This document shows, piece by piece, positions 1-7,875 of a stretch of DNA of 64,000 bases. The position numbers and the translations under genes are program-made. The DNA lies in assembly GCF_014645515.1 (NCBI RefSeq), contig NZ_BMLW01000004.1, positions 270,805 to 334,804 of the forward strand, in the 5' to 3' direction. This stretch comes from Oceanobacillus neutriphilus. GTDB taxonomy: Bacteria; Bacillota; Bacilli; Bacillales; Amphibacillaceae. Position 1 is the stretch's first letter; the number at the start of each line of letters is the position of its first letter. The notes beneath the pieces were generated by a model. It had not been told where the DNA came from and did no database searches. It saw only the letters and a list, made by a program, of their open reading frames with translations.

Positions 1-319
1 AATTCACGGCGTCAGCGAAGTAGCTTTAGAACCATCTGATACTACAGAAACCTTTCTCCAAAAGGTAAAAGAAAAGGTAACGAAAATGCCTGCTGATTCA
101 CTTATTCTTACTGATATTGCTGGAGGGACCACCTCTAATATCGCATTAACATTTAGTAAAGATTATCAAATAAACATTTTATCCGGGTTGAACTCTATGA
201 TGTTAATGGAAGCTATTATGCGGCAAAATCAGCCCTTTACAACGGAGAGTGTGGCTCAAATAAGAGAAGCTGCTTTATTAAGCTGTCAGCACCTGCAGTT
301 GCCGGATCTTAAAAATTAA
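1..319 (+). CDS. PTS mannose-family EIIA (C-terminal part, cut by window edge)
   Basis: The reading frame is open from base 2, so the start lies outside the window. About 105 residues remain, including the stretch DSLILTDIAGGTTSNIAL and a following NxMML helix, which are typical of the C-terminal half of mannose/fructose/sorbose IIA domains. The phosphorylated N-terminal His is not in the window. IIA passes phosphate from HPr to IIB in the cytoplasm. IIB, IIC and IID follow on the same strand. Here IIA is a separate protein, whereas the second mannose system of the window has IIA and IIB fused. Confidence 0.85.
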   Translation, partial: IHGVSEVALEPSDTTETFLQKVKEKVTKMPADSLILTDIAGGTTSNIALTFSKDYQINILSGLNSMMLMEAIMRQNQPFTTESVAQIREAALLSCQHLQLPDLKN

Positions 320-340
320 AAGAAACTTTTTTAATTTTTT
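311..340 (+). terminator. AT-rich hairpin between IIA and IIB
   Basis: AAAAATTAAAAG is followed after AAA by its near complement CTTTTTTAATTTTTT, giving a weak AU-rich hairpin with a U-run just after the IIA stop. It could cause partial termination between IIA and the downstream PTS genes. The stem is nearly all A-U, so confidence is low. Confidence 0.35.
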
Positions 341-427
341 GTAACCGCTCACTAAATTGTGAAAGATTACAATTTCATACTTACTTATAATTACCAATCT
401 CAAAATAGACCTTAGGAGGAATTAGAA

Positions 428-937
428 ATGGCAGAAATACAAATGGTACGTATTGATTCTCGATTGATTCACGGGCAGGTAATCACCAAATGGATTAGGC
501 AAACATCTGCTAACCGGATTGTGATTATTGATGATGCTTTGTCTGCAGATGAATTCATGACAGGTATATACACAATGGCAGCGCCATCAGATATAGAGGT
601 AAACATTTACTCAGTTGACGAAGCAGCCGAGTATTGGAAAAAAGAAGAAATGGGCGCTGGAAAACTATTTATTTTAACTAAAAATGTTGAAACAATCTAT
701 CAAACTATAAAAAAAGGAATCCCTATTGACGAGATACAGATTGGAGGGCTGGGTGGCGGTCCAGGAAGGATTTCAGTATTTGGGCCAATTTCCTTAGATG
801 AAGAAGACGCTGCAATGTTGAAAGAGTTAGAACAAGAAAACTGCCACGTATATTTACACCAAGTTCCAGAAGAATCTAAAATGGAGTTTAAAAAAGCTTT
901 AGAGCGATATAACTCTCTCAAAAACAAAAATAAGTAA
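428..937 (+). CDS. PTS mannose/fructose/sorbose-family EIIB
   Basis: 169 residues, the normal length of a single IIB domain. The N-terminal motif RIDSRLIHGQV contains the phosphoryl-accepting His (His15). GGLGGGPGR follows near residue 105. The protein takes phosphate from IIA and gives it to the sugar during transport through IIC/IID. The start is supported by TAGGAGGAA just upstream. It is followed by IIC after 15 bases, so it is part of the same operon. The family fixes the mechanism, not the sugar. Confidence 0.93.
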   Translation: MAEIQMVRIDSRLIHGQVITKWIRQTSANRIVIIDDALSADEFMTGIYTMAAPSDIEVNIYSVDEAAEYWKKEEMGAGKLFILTKNVETIYQTIKKGIPIDEIQIGGLGGGPGRISVFGPISLDEEDAAMLKELEQENCHVYLHQVPEESKMEFKKALERYNSLKNKNK

Positions 938-952
938 AGGAGAGTGAATTAA

Positions 953-1705
953 ATGACCCTTTTTGTAGCAATATTGTGTGGCTTTTTATACTTTATCGGT
1001 AGCAGCCGCCTCTTTTATGGTATGACACAGGCATTTGGATCCCCTATTTTTTACGGGCTGATTCTAGGATTAGTATATGGAAAGGTTGGAACCGGGTTAG
1101 CGATCGGCGCTACAATACAGCTTATTTATATTGGACTTGTTTTCACTGGCGGAAATATGCCATCAGATCAATCCTTAGCTGGAATTATTTCTATACCAAT
1201 AGCTTTACAAACTGGAATGGACGTAAATGTTGCTGTAGGGCTTGCAGTTCCATTTGGTGTTTTAGGAATATTTATAGACCAAATTAGAAGACTTTCAAAT
1301 TCATATTGGATATCAAAAGCAGAGAAGTACGCTAACGAGATGAATGTTAAGAAAATATTTCATTGTGCGATAACTTACCCGACAATTGTGATGTTTTTAA
1401 TAACATTTACTCCTGTCTTTGTTATTACTTTGTTTGGGGCTAACACTGTTCAATTTGTGATTGATACTCTTCCGCAAGGTATAATTGATGGTCTTAGCGT
1501 TGCCGGTGGGGTTTTACCTGCCTTAGGTTTTGCTATTATCATCATGATGATAGGCAAGAGATCATTAATGCCTTATTTCTTTCTAGGATTTTTCGCTGTA
1601 GCTTATTTGGGAATTAATACTATGGCAGCAGCAGTATTTGGCTTTTGTATTGCAGCGTTAGTTTTGTTTAATTCTCTTAGAGACGAAGAAAAGGTGGTTG
1701 GTTAG
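953..1705 (+). CDS. PTS mannose-family EIIC membrane subunit
   Basis: 250 residues, almost wholly hydrophobic, with about seven or eight membrane segments and the family-typical sequences GLILGLVYG and GATIQLIYIG. With IID it forms the sugar channel in the membrane. AAAGGAGAG precedes the ATG. The stop is directly followed by the IID start, so translation is probably coupled. Confidence 0.92.
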   Translation: MTLFVAILCGFLYFIGSSRLFYGMTQAFGSPIFYGLILGLVYGKVGTGLAIGATIQLIYIGLVFTGGNMPSDQSLAGIISIPIALQTGMDVNVAVGLAVPFGVLGIFIDQIRRLSNSYWISKAEKYANEMNVKKIFHCAITYPTIVMFLITFTPVFVITLFGANTVQFVIDTLPQGIIDGLSVAGGVLPALGFAIIIMMIGKRSLMPYFFLGFFAVAYLGINTMAAAVFGFCIAALVLFNSLRDEEKVVG

Positions 1706-1706
1706 C

Positions 1707-2576
1707 ATGGTTTCTAAAACTACAAAATCACAGGATGTTGAAGAAAAAGACCAGAGTAAATTATCAAATAAGGAATTAAAGAAAGTATATACTAGATGGA
1801 TTATGGGAGTGGAGGTAAGTAACTCTTACGAACGTTTGCAAGCGTTATCTTTTTGTAATTCTTTAGCTAAAACTTTGAAAAAAATATATAAAGATGATGA
1901 TCAAGGTCTTAAAGAAGCTTTAGAACGTAATATTCAATTTTATAATTCAGAAGGGATTTTCGGTTCCATTATTGTTGGCGCAACTTTATCAATGGAAGAA
2001 GAAAAATCAAAAGGAAACCCAGTTGAAGGAGAAGTTATTACTGGATTTAAAACCGGACTGATGGGGCCAATTGCAGGAATTGGGGATACATTGGTTCACG
2101 GAACTATAAAACCAATCATTCTAGGTATAGCGGCTTCCTTAGCATTAAGCGGTGTTTTTTTAGGAGGACTTGTTCCTTTTCTATATCCTATATTAACTAT
2201 TTTAATGGGATATTGGTTCTTAAAAACCGGGTATTCATTAGGCCGGGAATCAGTAATGAAAATGATGAAATCCGGATTAATTAATAAAGTAATTAAAAGT
2301 GCCAGCGTGTTAGGCTTATTCATGATGGGGGCATTATCATCTACGTATATAAAAGTAAAAACACCCTTGGAATTTTCACTTAGTGGCGGAGAAGGTGAAC
2401 CAATTGTTATACAAGATATTTTGGACCAGATTTTAGCTGGCATGTTACCTCTTGTAGCAGTATTCGGAATTTACTTTTATTTCAAACTAAAAGGGCAATA
2501 TTATAATAGGCTTATTATTTGGATTATCGTTATTTCATTAATTACTGGTTACTTTGGAATTTTAGAAAGCAGTTGA
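1707..2576 (+). CDS. PTS mannose-family EIID membrane subunit
   Basis: 289 residues from the ATG at 1707. A longer frame from a TTG at 1698 exists, but AGGTGG at 1692-1697 lies nine bases before the ATG and decides the start. Family marks are the NSEGIFGSIIVGATLSMEEE stretch and GLMGPIAGIGDTL. It has a soluble N-terminal half and C-terminal membrane helices. It works with IIC as the permease. The M20 amidohydrolase begins 28 bases downstream. Confidence 0.93.
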   Translation: MVSKTTKSQDVEEKDQSKLSNKELKKVYTRWIMGVEVSNSYERLQALSFCNSLAKTLKKIYKDDDQGLKEALERNIQFYNSEGIFGSIIVGATLSMEEEKSKGNPVEGEVITGFKTGLMGPIAGIGDTLVHGTIKPIILGIAASLALSGVFLGGLVPFLYPILTILMGYWFLKTGYSLGRESVMKMMKSGLINKVIKSASVLGLFMMGALSSTYIKVKTPLEFSLSGGEGEPIVIQDILDQILAGMLPLVAVFGIYFYFKLKGQYYNRLIIWIIVISLITGYFGILESS

Positions 2577-2604
2577 TGAATGAACAAAAAAAGAAGCGAA
2601 AGGA

Positions 2605-3810
2605 ATGATACTGAAAATGGAAATGGAGATTATAAAAAAGCATTATGATGATTACTTAGATTCAAGGTTAGATGAACTTTGGGATATTGCTAAGTATGTT
2701 CACGCTAATCCAGAAATTGGCTATCAAGAGAAAAAAGCTTGTAGTATACAATGTAAATTTCTTAAAGAGAACGGGTTTGAAGTTGAAGAGAATCTAGGAG
2801 AATTGCCCACTGCCTATAAAGCAACCTATCAATATAAAGAAGGCGATTTAACAATTGCTGTAGTTTCAGAGTATGATGCTTTACCAGAACTCGGTCATGG
2901 CTGCGGTCATAATTTAATATGCACAACTGCTTTAGGGACAGCATTAGAGGTTAAAAAATTTATGGAAGATAATGAAATACCAGGTACTTTAGTTGTAATG
3001 GGAACTCCTGCTGAAGAAGGTGGCGGAGGAAAAATAAAATTACTGGAGAAAAATGCTTTTGATGGTATTGATGCTATTTTATTTATGCATCCAACAAGTG
3101 ACACTACCCGGCTTGCAGGGGAATGTATGTCGTCTGCAAGAATACAAATTGAATTTCAGGGGAAATCTGCACATGCTTCTTCTCATCCCAATAAAGGTAT
3201 TAATGCTTTAAGTGCGGCTAACTTATACTTTGTAGCAACCGGACTGATGAGACAGCATTGTAAATCTGACCTCCGCTTATCCGGTATTATTGAAGATGGC
3301 GGAAAGAGCACCGGTCAAATTCCTGACTTTGTTTCTATTAAAGCATCTTTAAGCTGCTTTAAAGCAAAGGATTTAGAGGATTATACAGAAAGAGTACGTA
3401 ATTGTGCAGAAGGAGCAGCGCTTGCTACCGGGTGTAAAGTAAATATAAAGATTAAACCAGGCTACTTAGGCAGAGTTCCAAATGAAATTCTATCCGAAGT
3501 CTGCAGAAAAGAGCTTATTGATATTGATGAACCTGTTATGGATGGCATGCCTTTTGATTATGGCGGCGAGGATCTTGGAAACGTCTCAAGGGTTATCCCT
3601 ATCTGCAATCCCTACGTAACCATTTTTCCGGATTATAAAATTTCAAATCATACAGAGCAATTCAGAGATTTAGCTGATTCTCCGGCTGGGAAACGCTGTA
3701 TACAGGTAAGCAGTAAGGCAATGGCAAGAACAGCAATGGAGTTATTTATGAACCCTGAAATTGTTGATCAGGCAAAAGAGGAATTAAAAGAACGGATGAA
3801 GGATGAATAA
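2605..3810 (+). CDS. M20 family amidohydrolase (aminobenzoyl-glutamate hydrolase-like)
   Basis: About 400 residues. Metal-ligand motifs of M20 peptidases are visible: SEYDALPELGHGCGHN near residue 95, and TPAEEGGGG near 133 with the catalytic Glu. The dimerisation domain includes GKSAHASSHPNKGINAL. The relatives AbgA/AbgB cleave N-acyl or aminobenzoyl amide bonds in the cytoplasm. Placement directly behind a complete mannose-family PTS suggests that the imported compound carries an amide-linked group which this enzyme removes; that is inference. AAAGGA touches the ATG at 2605, so the ATG at 2617 (spacing 12) is an alternative start. Confidence 0.85.
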   Translation: MILKMEMEIIKKHYDDYLDSRLDELWDIAKYVHANPEIGYQEKKACSIQCKFLKENGFEVEENLGELPTAYKATYQYKEGDLTIAVVSEYDALPELGHGCGHNLICTTALGTALEVKKFMEDNEIPGTLVVMGTPAEEGGGGKIKLLEKNAFDGIDAILFMHPTSDTTRLAGECMSSARIQIEFQGKSAHASSHPNKGINALSAANLYFVATGLMRQHCKSDLRLSGIIEDGGKSTGQIPDFVSIKASLSCFKAKDLEDYTERVRNCAEGAALATGCKVNIKIKPGYLGRVPNEILSEVCRKELIDIDEPVMDGMPFDYGGEDLGNVSRVIPICNPYVTIFPDYKISNHTEQFRDLADSPAGKRCIQVSSKAMARTAMELFMNPEIVDQAKEELKERMKDE

Positions 3811-3850
3811 TGAATTAATCTCAAGCTAAGCTTTTCTCTCTATTCAAAAC

Positions 3851-3876
3851 AGCCACCCTTAAGGTTAAGGGTGGCT
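3851..3876 (+). terminator. Hairpin terminator after the PTS/M20 operon
   Basis: Perfect 12-bp stem, AGCCACCCTTAA and TTAAGGGTGGCT, around GG, 40 bases after the M20 stop. The following T-run is poor, so it may terminate weakly or serve both strands, because the next genes converge on it. Confidence 0.7.
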
Positions 3877-3927
3877 TAATCTGCTCTGGAATTCCATATG
3901 GGATTTGTTCCAGATTCACGTATTATA

Positions 3928-3996
3928 TCAAGTTAAAATAACGATTACCATTACTATAAGAACACCTGCTACAATTATAGAAAGCCAATCATCCAT
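3928..3996 (-). CDS. Small membrane protein, 22 residues
   Basis: Too short for normal ORF calling. The frame starts with MDDWLSIIVAGVLIV and continues as one hydrophobic helix to the stop. GGAGGG lies eight bases before the ATG (complement of 4005-4010), an ideal ribosome binding site. The gene begins 29 bases after the propeller-protein gene on the same strand and is the last member of the PadR operon. One transmembrane segment with an acidic N-terminus is predicted. I do not recognise a family. It may be a regulatory or stabilising peptide for the membrane proteins encoded before it. Confidence 0.6.
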   Translation of the reverse strand: MDDWLSIIVAGVLIVMVIVILT

Positions 3997-4025
3997 ACAA
4001 AAAACCCTCCACTTGAACACCCTCT

Positions 4026-5039
4026 TTAAGGAATCTCTATCTGAATACGCTCTCGCCCTTCACCATCTGCATTAACCACCCAATAGCTGTAGTCCGGTTC
4101 AGATGATGTAGCAAATGCCTTATCCACCGTGACGATCAGTTTATCTTGATGATTAAAAAAGACTGGTTTTGTAACATGCTCACCAAATGACGTTATCTGC
4201 TCTGCCTGCTTTGTATCCAGAGGCATTCGGTAGCCTTCGTAAATATAGGTACCATTTTCACTTGTTCTAGCTACATCGGAGAAAGCAATATATTTTCCAT
4301 CCGCGGACAACGCAGGGGAATATATCATGGGTACACCTGTAGCAAAATCCCCTATAGGGGTAACCGTTGTTTCACTTCCATCTTTCAGATCGTGGAAAAC
4401 TAACTGGTCTGCCCCATCATAACTTCGATACATCAATGTTTCTCCATCCGGTGTCAAATCTAAGTCAGACATATCATAAGCCCCTTCGTCTGTGATCTGC
4501 TCAATCTCTTTTGTATTCAAATCGATGCGGTAAATATCGAAATCATGAGGGTTCTCTGATGCAATTGGAGAATAATTTGTGTACACACCAGCTTTAGAAA
4601 AATATAAAGACTGGCCATCTGGTGAAAAAGCCGCCTCTGTCACTAAGCCTTTCTCGTCTGTCAGTTCTTTCACCCCTCCATCAGCATGATTGAAGAGCAT
4701 TAGCTTTCCAAGTGGATGTTCATCATCATCCTCCCATTGCTCTACATAGGCAATTGCCTCACCATCTGGGGAGAATGTTGGGTTCATAAGGTAATTCCCC
4801 TCAGCGGCTTTCGTTACCAGCTCCGCATTTCCCCCGCTGACAGGTGCTGTATAAATTGCGGATTCACCCTTATGTGCATATACGAAGGTAATCTCTTCAT
4901 CATCCGGTGAAATATCGGCAGACTCACCGAAACCAGTGTACCCTTCCGGACCTCCTGCTAAATATCCTGCTCCCCATAAAATGAGGAATAACAGTATCAT
5001 TCCGACGATGAAGCTTATATTTTTCATTGTTAACGACAT
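4026..5039 (-). CDS. Membrane-anchored TolB/WD40-like beta-propeller protein
   Basis: 337 residues. An N-terminal membrane segment (about residues 7-27) is followed by an extracytoplasmic domain with repeated propeller blades. FSPDGEAIAYV, FSPDGQSLYFS, LTPDGETLMYRS and LSADGKYIAFS are typical PD40/TolB-like repeats. GGGGGGTG just before the ATG at 5039 supports this start over the Met four codons on. It lies five bases after the permease-prefix gene in the PadR operon. Such propellers usually bind proteins or ligands at the cell surface. No enzymatic role is visible. Confidence 0.8.
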   Translation of the reverse strand: MSLTMKNISFIVGMILLFLILWGAGYLAGGPEGYTGFGESADISPDDEEITFVYAHKGESAIYTAPVSGGNAELVTKAAEGNYLMNPTFSPDGEAIAYVEQWEDDDEHPLGKLMLFNHADGGVKELTDEKGLVTEAAFSPDGQSLYFSKAGVYTNYSPIASENPHDFDIYRIDLNTKEIEQITDEGAYDMSDLDLTPDGETLMYRSYDGADQLVFHDLKDGSETTVTPIGDFATGVPMIYSPALSADGKYIAFSDVARTSENGTYIYEGYRMPLDTKQAEQITSFGEHVTKPVFFNHQDKLIVTVDKAFATSSEPDYSYWVVNADGEGRERIQIEIP

Positions 5040-5043
5040 TTTT

Positions 5044-5916
5044 TCACCCCCCGTAAGAAATTCTTAGAATGATAAAGGACAATACAAGAGCCGATACAGA
5101 AACTAATAGCCCCGTCGCAAGAGATAGAACTGGTTTTTTCGCAATAAAATTCATTTGGAATTTATAAAAAGCCAGCCAGATAAGAATTGGTAACAGCGTA
5201 ATAAAGGCTTGCTTGTTTATCCCTGCGAAGAAAAGAATTGACCACAAAAAGAATAAACTCAAAACGATAATAATAACCCCATACAGCAGATTCATGATAT
5301 AGCTGAATTTCACGAGCCACTGTTTTTGGTGTTTACCGTCAACCTGACTGGTAGAATAATAGGAATTTCGAAAAACAAATACGAAGCCCATCCCAACCAC
5401 AATAAGCAAATAAATACTGAAAAATAGAGCCTGCCACTGTGATAAACCCTGCATTGACACTATATTGATCCCATTCCAGATAATATTGACCATAAGCAGC
5501 GCATTAAGTAAATAAAAATAGCGCCCAAACGTTGAAATATTAATAGCTGCCAGCGTAACGATACTCCCTGACAACAATTGAACAACCAGCCAGACTGGAG
5601 AAGGTTCATGAATAACAAAGGAAAGATGCAAATAAAAAATAAACCCGAATAAAATAGTGGAGATACCTATGAAATACAATAAGCCCCGTTGATATGGATA
5701 CATCGATTCCTGCAGCCCCTGCCCTATCCTGTTTGATTCCCCAAATGCTGCTATTACTTTTTTCTCTGCCTGTTTTTCAGAGAGTCCCTCGCTGATATAA
5801 TCACTCTTCGCCTCGTTTAAATGACTGAGCAGCTCTTCCCTAATCTCTTCACGTTCACATTCTGTACTTTGCATTTGTTTCAGGATCTCTTCTACATGCT
5901 TCTCAATCCGGTTCAT
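5044..5916 (-). CDS. Permease-prefix-domain 1 membrane protein
   Basis: 290 residues. Residues 1-60 form a charged helical domain (EREEIREELLSHLNEAKSDY and SEKQAEKKVIAAFGES) that matches the permease prefix domain commonly encoded next to PadR regulators. Six or so membrane segments follow. Its start overlaps the stop of the PadR gene by four bases (ATGA), so translation is coupled. In related PadR operons such proteins are co-regulated envelope proteins of unknown biochemical role. Confidence 0.8.
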   Translation of the reverse strand: MNRIEKHVEEILKQMQSTECEREEIREELLSHLNEAKSDYISEGLSEKQAEKKVIAAFGESNRIGQGLQESMYPYQRGLLYFIGISTILFGFIFYLHLSFVIHEPSPVWLVVQLLSGSIVTLAAINISTFGRYFYLLNALLMVNIIWNGINIVSMQGLSQWQALFFSIYLLIVVGMGFVFVFRNSYYSTSQVDGKHQKQWLVKFSYIMNLLYGVIIIVLSLFFLWSILFFAGINKQAFITLLPILIWLAFYKFQMNFIAKKPVLSLATGLLVSVSALVLSFIILRISYGG

Positions 5917-6236
5917 GATAAATCCCCAGATGTTTTCGTGATTAATTTATGAATACTGTTCCATTCTTCCAGTTTTTTCTCTAAAATAGCACTGCCTTCA
6001 TCCGTTATCTGGTAGTATTTCCTTCTTCCCTGATCCACCTCTGACCAATAAGAATGAAGCCATTGCTTTTTCTCCATTCGCTTTAAGGCAGGATAAAGTG
6101 TTCCTTCTCCCATGTTGTACAACTGATCACTTTTATCCTTTAGTACCTTGACCATTTCGTAACCATACATATCCTTTTCGGATAGCAGGTTCAACAATAA
6201 AATATCAATACTGCCCTTCATTATCTCCCGGTCCAT
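5913..6236 (-). CDS. PadR family transcriptional regulator
   Basis: 107 residues, the usual length of a PadR-s1 type repressor. MKGSIDILLLNLLSEKDMYGYEMVKVL is the winged-helix start (quoted in part: LLSEKDMYGYEM), with GTLYPALKRMEKKQWL as recognition helix and YYQITDEGSAIL as wing. It is the first gene of the operon, so it probably represses its own transcription. A promoter with an overlapping TACGA-N6-TCGTA dyad lies upstream at 6259-6287. Confidence 0.92.
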   Translation of the reverse strand: MDREIMKGSIDILLLNLLSEKDMYGYEMVKVLKDKSDQLYNMGEGTLYPALKRMEKKQWLHSYWSEVDQGRRKYYQITDEGSAILEKKLEEWNSIHKLITKTSGDLS

Positions 6237-6258
6237 TTTGATATCACCTCTTTACGAC

Positions 6259-6287
6259 ATTGTAATACGATGCACCTCGTAATGCAA
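6259..6287 (-). promoter_or_regulatory. Promoter of the PadR operon with overlapping dyad
   Basis: On the minus strand TTGCAT and TACAAT are separated by 17 bases, a good sigma-A promoter. The spacer contains the dyad TACGA-GGTGCA-TCGTA, which is placed where a PadR dimer would block RNA polymerase. The operator role is inferred from position. Confidence 0.6.
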
Positions 6288-6433
6288 GGTTCAATAATGA
6301 AATATTTGGAAGAAGAAAGTAATTGCTATTTGTTGCAGCTGTGAAGAAGAACATGGAGAAGTTGACGATAACTAAGAAAGGAAGCAATCACACGGAAAGT
6401 TTGGTAGTTTATCTTTTGAAAACCTGAAACAGC

Positions 6434-6463
6434 AAAAAACCGGACAGAGTTTGTCCGGTTTCT
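6434..6463 (-). terminator. Terminator of the NCS2 permease gene
   Basis: Minus-strand stem AAACCGGACAA / TTGTCCGGTTT-like with a short loop, then TTTTTTG. It lies directly after the permease stop. Confidence 0.85.
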
Positions 6464-6465
6464 CT

Positions 6466-7725
6466 TCATGATACACCAATTACCTTCAATACAAATTCTG
6501 CAAAGAACAGTATGGAGACAGTAAGTAACGGTATGGATATTTCCTTTCGTTTTCCCAAGGCTATTTTAACAATGGGATAGGCAATAAATCCAAATGCCAT
6601 TCCATCGCCGATGCTGTATGTAAATGGAATCATTACAATAATCAACAGCGCAGGTATACATTCAGCAAATTGCTCCCAGGGCAAGTACTTAATATTCTGA
6701 GCCATCAGGAAACCGACGATAATTAATATCGGGCTGATCGCCGTTGCCGGAACCATTGATATCCAGGGAATAATAAAAATAGTCGCTAAGAATAATATTC
6801 CTGCGGTTATTGCCGCTTTGCCTGTACGTCCGCCAGAGGCAATAACCGCAGCGTTTTCTGCTCCTGATACAGTAGGTGATGTCCCGAATATACCGGATAA
6901 CAGAGCAGATGTTGCTGTGATACGATAAGACTTACTATAAGCCTCTGTTTTCTTCAGCATATCTAACTGACTCGATAAAATACCCATATTCTCAAATATC
7001 AGGATCAATGCCAGTGAAAACACAGAAACCCAAAAGGATATTTCGGAAGCGGCTGAAAAAGATGGCATAAACAGCATTTCGCTAAACTCGAAATGAACCG
7101 AAGCTGCCCCTTCTGTCGATACTCCGAATAACATGGCAATAACTGTCCCGATAATCATGGTAATCAGGAAATTCGCAGGCACTCCTTTTACAAATAAGTA
7201 AATGGCAATAAATAAAGTGATTATCCCGGCAATAACGCTTGGAGAAGTAAAATCCCCTATAGCAATGACAGATTGCTCGCCTGCAGTTATAATCCCGCTT
7301 TTTTCTACACCGATCAGGATGAGAAAAAATCCTAATCCGATAGTTATCCCATGCTTTAATGATTCTGGAATAGCCTCTTTTAACATGACTCCCATTTTTG
7401 TAAATGCGGTCAGCATAAATAAAATTCCTGCCATCCAAACTACAGCCAGACCCTCATTAAAGCTGAATCCATTATTTCCAATAATGGAATAGGCGAATAA
7501 AGCATTTATCCCCATACCAGGTATCAGGATAAGGGGGAGCTTACCAAAAAAGCCCATGAGCATTGTTCCTGCAAAGCTCGCCAATATTGTCGCTATCATT
7601 CCAGCTTCCAATGAAAGGCCAGCCTCATTTAAAATAGAACCGTTCACGACAACAATATAAACCATTGTCAGATAGCCGATTATTCCTGCAACAATGTCTT
7701 TTTTTAAATCATTATTCTGCTGCAT
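6466..7725 (-). CDS. NCS2 family purine permease (AzgA/PbuG-like)
   Basis: 419 residues with 12 to 14 membrane segments. MVYIVVVNGSILNEAG near the N-terminus, GMGINALFAYSII around residue 70, and GTSPTVSGAENAAVIASGGR in the middle are hallmarks of the hypoxanthine/guanine/adenine branch (AzgA, PbuG, PbuO) of NCS2 transporters. It imports purine bases by proton symport. GAGG lies seven bases before the ATG. Unlike B. subtilis pbuG, no purine riboswitch was found in its short leader. It is a single-gene unit ending in a clear terminator. Confidence 0.88.
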   Translation of the reverse strand: MQQNNDLKKDIVAGIIGYLTMVYIVVVNGSILNEAGLSLEAGMIATILASFAGTMLMGFFGKLPLILIPGMGINALFAYSIIGNNGFSFNEGLAVVWMAGILFMLTAFTKMGVMLKEAIPESLKHGITIGLGFFLILIGVEKSGIITAGEQSVIAIGDFTSPSVIAGIITLFIAIYLFVKGVPANFLITMIIGTVIAMLFGVSTEGAASVHFEFSEMLFMPSFSAASEISFWVSVFSLALILIFENMGILSSQLDMLKKTEAYSKSYRITATSALLSGIFGTSPTVSGAENAAVIASGGRTGKAAITAGILFLATIFIIPWISMVPATAISPILIIVGFLMAQNIKYLPWEQFAECIPALLIIVMIPFTYSIGDGMAFGFIAYPIVKIALGKRKEISIPLLTVSILFFAEFVLKVIGVS

Positions 7726-7810
7726 TACAAACCTCTATAATTTCATATCCCTCTCCCACCCGATAAAGCATAACCACTTTATCCACAAATGCAATATTTA
7801 GTATACCCTG

Positions 7811-7866
7811 ATAAACCATCAGCTATAAACGCCTGGTAATCAAGCAGTTTATTGCTGATGGTTTAT
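7811..7866. repeat. Long inverted repeat downstream of the cel operon
   Basis: ATAAACCATCAGC (7811-7823) is repeated exactly inverted at 7854-7866. TATAAA and TTTATT extend the stem inwards around an 18-base loop. It follows the IIC stop of the minus-strand cel operon and could end transcription, although no T-run follows. It also lies ahead of the NCS2 gene, so a regulatory role there is possible. Confidence 0.55.
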
Positions 7867-7875
7867 GATTTAATA

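Noticed and set aside
7082..7438. Open frame of 118 codons inside the NCS2 permease gene
   Set aside because: It lies in another frame of a well-supported membrane protein, is rich in Cys/Arg/Tyr and has no ribosome site.
7726..7875. Purine riboswitch upstream of the NCS2 permease
   Set aside because: Searched because pbuG-type genes often have one; the core AGTTTCTACC and GACTAT strings are absent.
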